Origin: an uncultured Oscillospiraceae bacterium
Lineage (GTDB): Bacteria; Bacillota; Clostridia; Oscillospirales; Acutalibacteraceae
Direction: 5' to 3'
Assembly (NCBI GenBank): GCA_905211675.1
Contig: CAJMBP010000050.1
Coordinates: 1-10,743, forward strand
Length of the DNA stretch: 10,743 nt
Of this stretch, positions 7,923 to 10,743 are shown in pieces. A program made the position numbers and the translations under genes. The notes under the pieces were generated by a model. It did no database searches, was not told the DNA's origin, and worked only from the letters and a program-made list of their open reading frames with translations. Position 1 is the first letter of the stretch; each line of letters starts with the position of its first letter.

Positions 7923-9086
7923 ATGAAATACGATTTTACCTATTACAACCCCACAAGAATACATTTCGGCAAGGACGCCATGAGCAATCTGTGTGCCGAG
8001 CTTAAAAATTTCGGTGATAATGTATTATTGCTGTACGGCAAAAATTCCGTTAAAAAAATTGGGCTGTATGATGAAGTTGTACGCATTTTAAAACAATGCA
8101 AAAAAAATATTGCCGAGCTTTCCGGCATTAAACCCAACCCCTCATATTCACAGGTGCTTGAGGGCGCAAGACTTTGCCGTGAAAATAAAATCGACTTGAT
8201 TTTAGCGGTTGGCGGCGGAAGCGTTGTTGACTGCGCAAAGGCGATTTCTGTTTCGGCGTATGCTGCGGGCGACCCTTGGCAAAGGTATTGGATCGATTGC
8301 GAGGATGTTGACAATGATGTTATTCCCGTGGGTACAATTCTTACAATGACGGGAACAGGCAGCGAAATGAACGGCGGCTCGGTTATTACTAACGAGGAGC
8401 AGACAATTAAAACCGGCAGGGTTTTTCCGCCGTTTGTGTATCCTAAATTTTCAATTTTAAATCCCGAATTTACATATACAGTACCGAAAATTCAAATGGT
8501 AAGCGGTATATTTGATATAATGTCGCACCTTATGGAGCAGTATTTTTCGGGAGATGATGACAATACTTCAGATTATGTGTTAGAGGGGCTTATGAAATCG
8601 CTTATAAAAAGCGCCGGCCAAGCGGTTATTAACCCTACCGATTATGAGGCGCGCAGTAACATTATGTGGTGTGCAACAATTACACTTAATACTATTGCAG
8701 GTCTTTCAAAAATTCAGGACTGGGAAGTGCATAACATAGAGCATCAGTTAGGCGCCTATACCGACTGCCCGCACGGGCTCGGTCTGTCGGTAATTTCAAT
8801 GCCTTACTACCGCTGTATTTATAAGTTCGGGTTGGATAAATTTGTCCGTTTTGCAGAAAATGTGTGGGGCGTTGAAGCAAGCGGAAAAACAAAGGACGAA
8901 ATTGCCCTTGAGGGAATTGCCTGTTTGGAAGATTTTTCAAAAAATTTGGGCATACCGTCTACCTTGCGCGAGCTCGGCTGTACCGAGGATATGCTGCGAA
9001 AAATTGCGGATACTTCCTTACTTGGCGGCGCTTACAAGCCGCTTACACACGATGATATTTATACTATTTTGAAAGAGTGTTATTGA
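7923..9086 (+). CDS. Iron-containing alcohol dehydrogenase (butanol dehydrogenase / YqhD-like)
   Basis: NAD(P)H-dependent reduction of an aldehyde to an alcohol, a cytosolic fermentation or aldehyde-detoxifying step. The 387-residue length fits the BdhA/BdhB/YqhD branch of group III dehydrogenases. The N-terminal nucleotide domain has YNPTRIHFGKDA at 8-19 and AVGGGSVVDCAKAI with GGGS at 97-100. TMTGTGSEMN follows near 141-150. The metal ligands are all present: Asp198 and His202 in FDIMSHLMEQ, His270 and His284 in HNIEHQLGAYTDCPHG, with the usual 14-residue spacing between the last two; His274 is the conserved nearby His. AGAGGGAG before the ATG is a good ribosome site. It follows the small TIGR04076-type gene by 14 bases and precedes the ArsC-like gene by one base, so the three are probably co-transcribed. 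Metal (Fe or Zn), cofactor (NADH or NADPH) and substrate cannot be settled from sequence. Confidence is high for the family, low for butanol as the substrate. Confidence 0.95.
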   Translation: MKYDFTYYNPTRIHFGKDAMSNLCAELKNFGDNVLLLYGKNSVKKIGLYDEVVRILKQCKKNIAELSGIKPNPSYSQVLEGARLCRENKIDLILAVGGGSVVDCAKAISVSAYAAGDPWQRYWIDCEDVDNDVIPVGTILTMTGTGSEMNGGSVITNEEQTIKTGRVFPPFVYPKFSILNPEFTYTVPKIQMVSGIFDIMSHLMEQYFSGDDDNTSDYVLEGLMKSLIKSAGQAVINPTDYEARSNIMWCATITLNTIAGLSKIQDWEVHNIEHQLGAYTDCPHGLGLSVISMPYYRCIYKFGLDKFVRFAENVWGVEASGKTKDEIALEGIACLEDFSKNLGIPSTLRELGCTEDMLRKIADTSLLGGAYKPLTHDDIYTILKECY

Positions 9087-9087
9087 T

Positions 9088-9444
9088 ATGTTAAAATTTA
9101 TTTGCTACCCTAAATGCACCACCTGTGTAAGGGCGAAAAAGTGGTTAGATGACAACAAAATCAAATATGAGCTTCGGGATATTAAACTCAATAATCCTAC
9201 GCTTGAAGAATTAACCGTATGGTACAACAAAAGCGGTTTACCGATAAAGAAGTTTTTTAATACAAGCGGACTGCTTTATAAATCATTAGACCTCAAAAAC
9301 AAACTGCCGGAAATGAGTGAGAGGGAGATGTTAAAACTTCTCTCAACCGACGGTATGCTTGTAAAAAGACCGTTGCTTATTGGCGATGATTTTGTGCTTG
9401 TTGGGTTTAAGGAAGCAGAGTGGACTGAAAAAATTGATAAATAA
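9088..9444 (+). CDS. ArsC/Spx-family thioredoxin-fold protein (arsenate reductase-like)
   Basis: A 118-residue protein of the ArsC/Spx/YffB group. An N-terminal thioredoxin fold opens with ICYPKCTTC, giving Cys10 and Cys13 in a CxxC at the active site. Other family marks are RDIKLNNPT at 30-38, SGLPIKKFFNTSG at 49-61 and VKRPLLIGDDF at 92-102, where Arg94 and the likely cis-Pro95 match the ArsC oxyanion and glutathione site region. No arsR, arsB or other arsenic gene is nearby, so true arsenate reduction is doubtful. A general thiol-disulfide or glutaredoxin-like role, or an Spx-like RNA polymerase contact, are alternatives. It starts one base after the dehydrogenase stop, with only a weak GAAAGAG ribosome site overlapping that gene's end, which suggests translational coupling. 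Its context hints at a redox function tied to the dehydrogenase. Confidence 0.9.
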   Translation: MLKFICYPKCTTCVRAKKWLDDNKIKYELRDIKLNNPTLEELTVWYNKSGLPIKKFFNTSGLLYKSLDLKNKLPEMSEREMLKLLSTDGMLVKRPLLIGDDFVLVGFKEAEWTEKIDK

Positions 9445-9447
9445 TTT

Positions 9448-9464
9448 GTCGCCCAACGGGCGAC
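9448..9464. repeat. Compact GC-rich hairpin, possible terminator
   Basis: GTCGCCC (9448-9454) pairs perfectly with GGGCGAC (9458-9464) around a 3-base loop, three bases after the ArsC-like stop. The stem is strong, but the nearest T run (9475-9478) is about ten bases away, so it is not a canonical terminator on the plus strand. The minus strand has no T tract either. It may still stabilise or end the cluster transcript, or be part of the larger repeat that follows. Confidence 0.55.
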
Positions 9465-9468
9465 CTGA

Positions 9469-9514
9469 CCTCTCTTTTGTTGGTGTAAAATGACTGCATC
9501 AAATAAAAGAGAGG
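9469..9514. repeat. 46-base two-tier inverted repeat of unknown origin
   Basis: CCTCTCTTTT (9469-9478) and AAAAGAGAGG (9505-9514) are perfect 10-bp inverted repeats. Inside them TTGGTG (9480-9485) pairs with CATCAA (9497-9502), with one wobble, leaving an 11-base loop, TAAAATGACTG. The loop holds an ATG (9490-9492) that opens an 11-codon frame ending at TAA (9523-9525), with the GGTG of the inner stem in ribosome-site position. The architecture resembles a short inverted-repeat element or a truncated insertion-sequence end more than a terminator. No target-site duplication is clear. Identity is not established. Confidence 0.6.
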
Positions 9515-9554
9515 CTTTCAATTAACAATCAGGGTAGATTATTATTGGCTTTTA

Positions 9555-9577
9555 TGTTATAATTTTTTTATAAAAAA
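9555..9577 (+). promoter_or_regulatory. Extended -10 promoter with overlapping palindrome, for the SDR gene
   Basis: TGTTATAAT (9555-9563) is a perfect extended -10. The -35 region (near 9535-9540) has no good match, which is common with extended -10 promoters. Transcription should start near 9570. A perfect 14-base palindrome of six T, AT, six A (9564-9577) covers that start point and could be an operator or simply AT-rich DNA. The weak GGTGTGAT ribosome-site candidate at 9584-9591 precedes the ATG at 9600. Confidence 0.55.
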
Positions 9578-9599
9578 TGAAACGGTGTGATGCTGTTAT

Positions 9600-10391
9600 A
9601 TGGAGAGCGTACTTATTACAGGAGCATACGGCGGAATGGGAAGATCGGCCGTAAAGCTGTTTCGGGAGCAGGGCTTTCGCGTTTTTGCTCTTGATAAAAA
9701 AGTAGGGGAAGCAGAGGATAACATTATACCCATTGAAGCGGATATTACTTCTGAAGAAAGCGTAAAAAAAGCCTTGTTAACCGTGAAAGAATATACCGAC
9801 AGTATCTATGCCGTTATTCATTTTGCAGGAATATATATGCTCGATTCATTGCTCGAAATGAGCGACGAGGCCTTCAGCCGAATTTTTGATGTAAATGTGC
9901 GTGGCGTATTTTTAATAAATAAGGTGTTTTTGCCCCTGCTTAAATGCGGCAGTAAGATTTTGATTACCACAAGCGAGCTGGCGCCGCTTGACCCACTTCC
10001 TTTTACGGGAATTTATGCCGTTACAAAATCCGCTCTTGACAAATACGCGTATTCTTTAAAAATGGAATTACAGCTAATCGGAATAAATGTGTCGGTGCTT
10101 CGTGCAGGCGCGGTTAAAACGGGAATGTTGGGCGCTTCTACAGCCGCTCTTAATGATTTTTGCAATAAAACCCGTCTTTACAGGTGTAACGCCGACCGAT
10201 TCAAGAAAATAGTTGACAGCGTAGAGGCGAGAAATATATCGCCCGATACAATTGCACACAAGACTTTAAAGATAATTAAAAAGCGCAACCCCGCCTTTGC
10301 GTACAGCATTAACCGAAATATATTGCTGGTTTTGCTTAATTTACTGCCTAAGCCAATTCAGCTGCGTATAATAAAAATGATTTTGAAATAA
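9600..10391 (+). CDS. Short-chain dehydrogenase/reductase (SDR) family oxidoreductase
   Basis: A classical SDR of 263 residues that oxidises or reduces an alcohol/carbonyl with NAD(P). The N-terminal Rossmann fold has TGAYGGMG at 7-14. Asp32 at the end of strand 2 favours NAD(H) over NADP(H), and Asp48 lies in an ADI motif. HFAG replaces the usual NNAG, and Asn99 lies in DVNVRG. The catalytic set is complete: Ser125 (ITTSE), Tyr139 and Lys143 (YAVTK). The usual PG after the active site is RAGAVKTGM. The last 25 or so residues are rich in Leu and Ile (NILLVLLNLLPKPIQL) with Lys/Arg, suggesting membrane contact, as in hydroxysteroid- and retinol-type SDRs. It is transcribed alone from its own promoter, so neighbours give no substrate clue. 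Family is certain; substrate unknown (steroid, lipid or sugar are all open). Confidence 0.93.
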   Translation: MESVLITGAYGGMGRSAVKLFREQGFRVFALDKKVGEAEDNIIPIEADITSEESVKKALLTVKEYTDSIYAVIHFAGIYMLDSLLEMSDEAFSRIFDVNVRGVFLINKVFLPLLKCGSKILITTSELAPLDPLPFTGIYAVTKSALDKYAYSLKMELQLIGINVSVLRAGAVKTGMLGASTAALNDFCNKTRLYRCNADRFKKIVDSVEARNISPDTIAHKTLKIIKKRNPAFAYSINRNILLVLLNLLPKPIQLRIIKMILK

Positions 10392-10426
10392 AGATGTAAA
10401 AATCAGACTGTTAAATCACATAAAAC

Positions 10427-10455
10427 AAAGCCGTAAAGCAATACTTTACGGCTTT
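10427..10455. terminator. Bidirectional terminator between convergent genes
   Basis: AAAGCCGTAAAG (10427-10438) pairs perfectly with CTTTACGGCTTT (10444-10455), 12 bp around a 5-base loop. The plus strand ends in TTTAAATTT. The minus strand runs into TTTGTTTTA, giving a better T tail. It lies 35 bases after the SDR stop and 4 bases beyond the DUF378 stop, so it serves both converging genes. Confidence 0.92.
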
Positions 10456-10459
10456 AAAT

Positions 10460-10672
10460 TTATTCAGAAACTGTGTCGTGTGCGTTTTCGCTTCTGAAAA
10501 GTAAAGAAATGCACCATATACCCGCTAAGGCGATTATTGTGTAAATAATACGACTGAGTAATACGCCGCTACCGCCGAAAATCCATGCAACAAGATCAAA
10601 ACTGAAAAGGCCAACAAGCCCCCAGTTAAGACATCCGATTATAGCAAGAATAAGACATATTTTATCAAACAT
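10460..10672 (-). CDS. DUF378 family small membrane protein (YuzA-like)
   Basis: A 70-residue integral membrane protein of unknown function. Two hydrophobic helices are clear: about residues 5-23, carrying the family mark LNWGLVG at 15-21, and about 36-59, with RIIYTIIALAGIW. FSFDLVAWIFG joins them, and a short charged tail (RSENAHDTVSE) ends the protein. This order is typical of DUF378 proteins, and the length is normal, so it looks complete. A strong ribosome site (AAAGAGGTG on the minus strand, 10687-10679) lies 6 bases before the ATG. I see no convincing promoter in the remaining 56 bases to the window edge, though AT-rich boxes exist. It converges on the SDR gene and shares the terminator. 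No function can be inferred. Confidence 0.9.
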   Translation of the reverse strand: MFDKICLILAIIGCLNWGLVGLFSFDLVAWIFGGSGVLLSRIIYTIIALAGIWCISLLFRSENAHDTVSE

Positions 10673-10743
10673 TTATTTCACCTCTTTGATGTTTTTTGTA
10701 TTATTAGTTTGAGTGTTTTTGTAAAAAGATATACTTAAAATTT

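Noticed and set aside
7943..8314. 123-codon minus-strand open frame inside the alcohol dehydrogenase gene
   Set aside because: Fully antisense to a conserved gene, with no independent support and no recognisable motif.
9088..9444. Calling the ArsC-like gene a dedicated arsenate reductase
   Set aside because: No arsR, arsB, acr3 or other arsenic gene is adjacent, and the ArsC/Spx/YffB group is functionally mixed; only the family is supported.
1..10743. Search for CRISPR arrays, tRNA or rRNA genes, riboswitches, toxin-antitoxin or phage-defence genes
   Set aside because: No regularly spaced direct repeats, cloverleaf or known aptamer pattern was seen, all gaps between genes are under 160 bases, and every substantial gene has an ordinary metabolic, surface or unknown-family identity.

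Overview
The window reads as chromosomal DNA from an anaerobic, fermentative Firmicute, most likely a gut-type Clostridia member. Grounds: a single-chain pyruvate:ferredoxin oxidoreductase, an iron-dependent butanol-dehydrogenase-like enzyme, a bacterial acyl-ACP thioesterase, strong AGGAGG-type ribosome sites, consensus TATAAT boxes and AT-rich spacers. Species cannot be named from sequence alone. I see no tRNA, rRNA, CRISPR array, phage gene or intact insertion sequence.

Layout. Positions 1-2948 hold the 3' part of a large surface-polysaccharide gene: a pyruvyl-transferase-like domain, a coiled coil, then two GT2 glycosyltransferase domains. It ends at a hairpin terminator (about 2952-3001), directly followed by the promoter of the 1181-residue pyruvate:ferredoxin oxidoreductase (3096-6641), which has its own strong terminator (6656-6688). 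A near-consensus promoter (6718-6746) then drives an acyl-ACP thioesterase (6779-7501).

Next comes a tight same-strand cluster: a 100-residue TIGR04076-type protein of unknown role (7606-7908), an iron-containing alcohol dehydrogenase (7923-9086) and an ArsC/Spx-fold protein (9088-9444), with gaps of 14 and 1 bases. It is followed by a spacer with two separate strong inverted repeats (9448-9464 and 9469-9514), the least explained stretch of the window. An orphan short-chain dehydrogenase/reductase (9600-10391) follows and converges on a small DUF378 membrane protein (10460-10672, minus strand). A perfect 12-bp-stem terminator between them serves both strands.

How the genes fit together. Pyruvate:ferredoxin oxidoreductase makes acetyl-CoA and reduced ferredoxin. 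The alcohol dehydrogenase could dispose of reducing power by reducing an aldehyde. The thioesterase releases fatty acids from acyl carrier protein. Apart from the 7606-9444 cluster, most genes look separately transcribed, so this is mainly ordinary core metabolism next to the end of a cell-surface glycan locus. I found no convincing new multi-gene system. The best leads are the hairpin spacer at 9448-9514, the unknown small protein beside the dehydrogenase, and the multidomain glycan enzyme.
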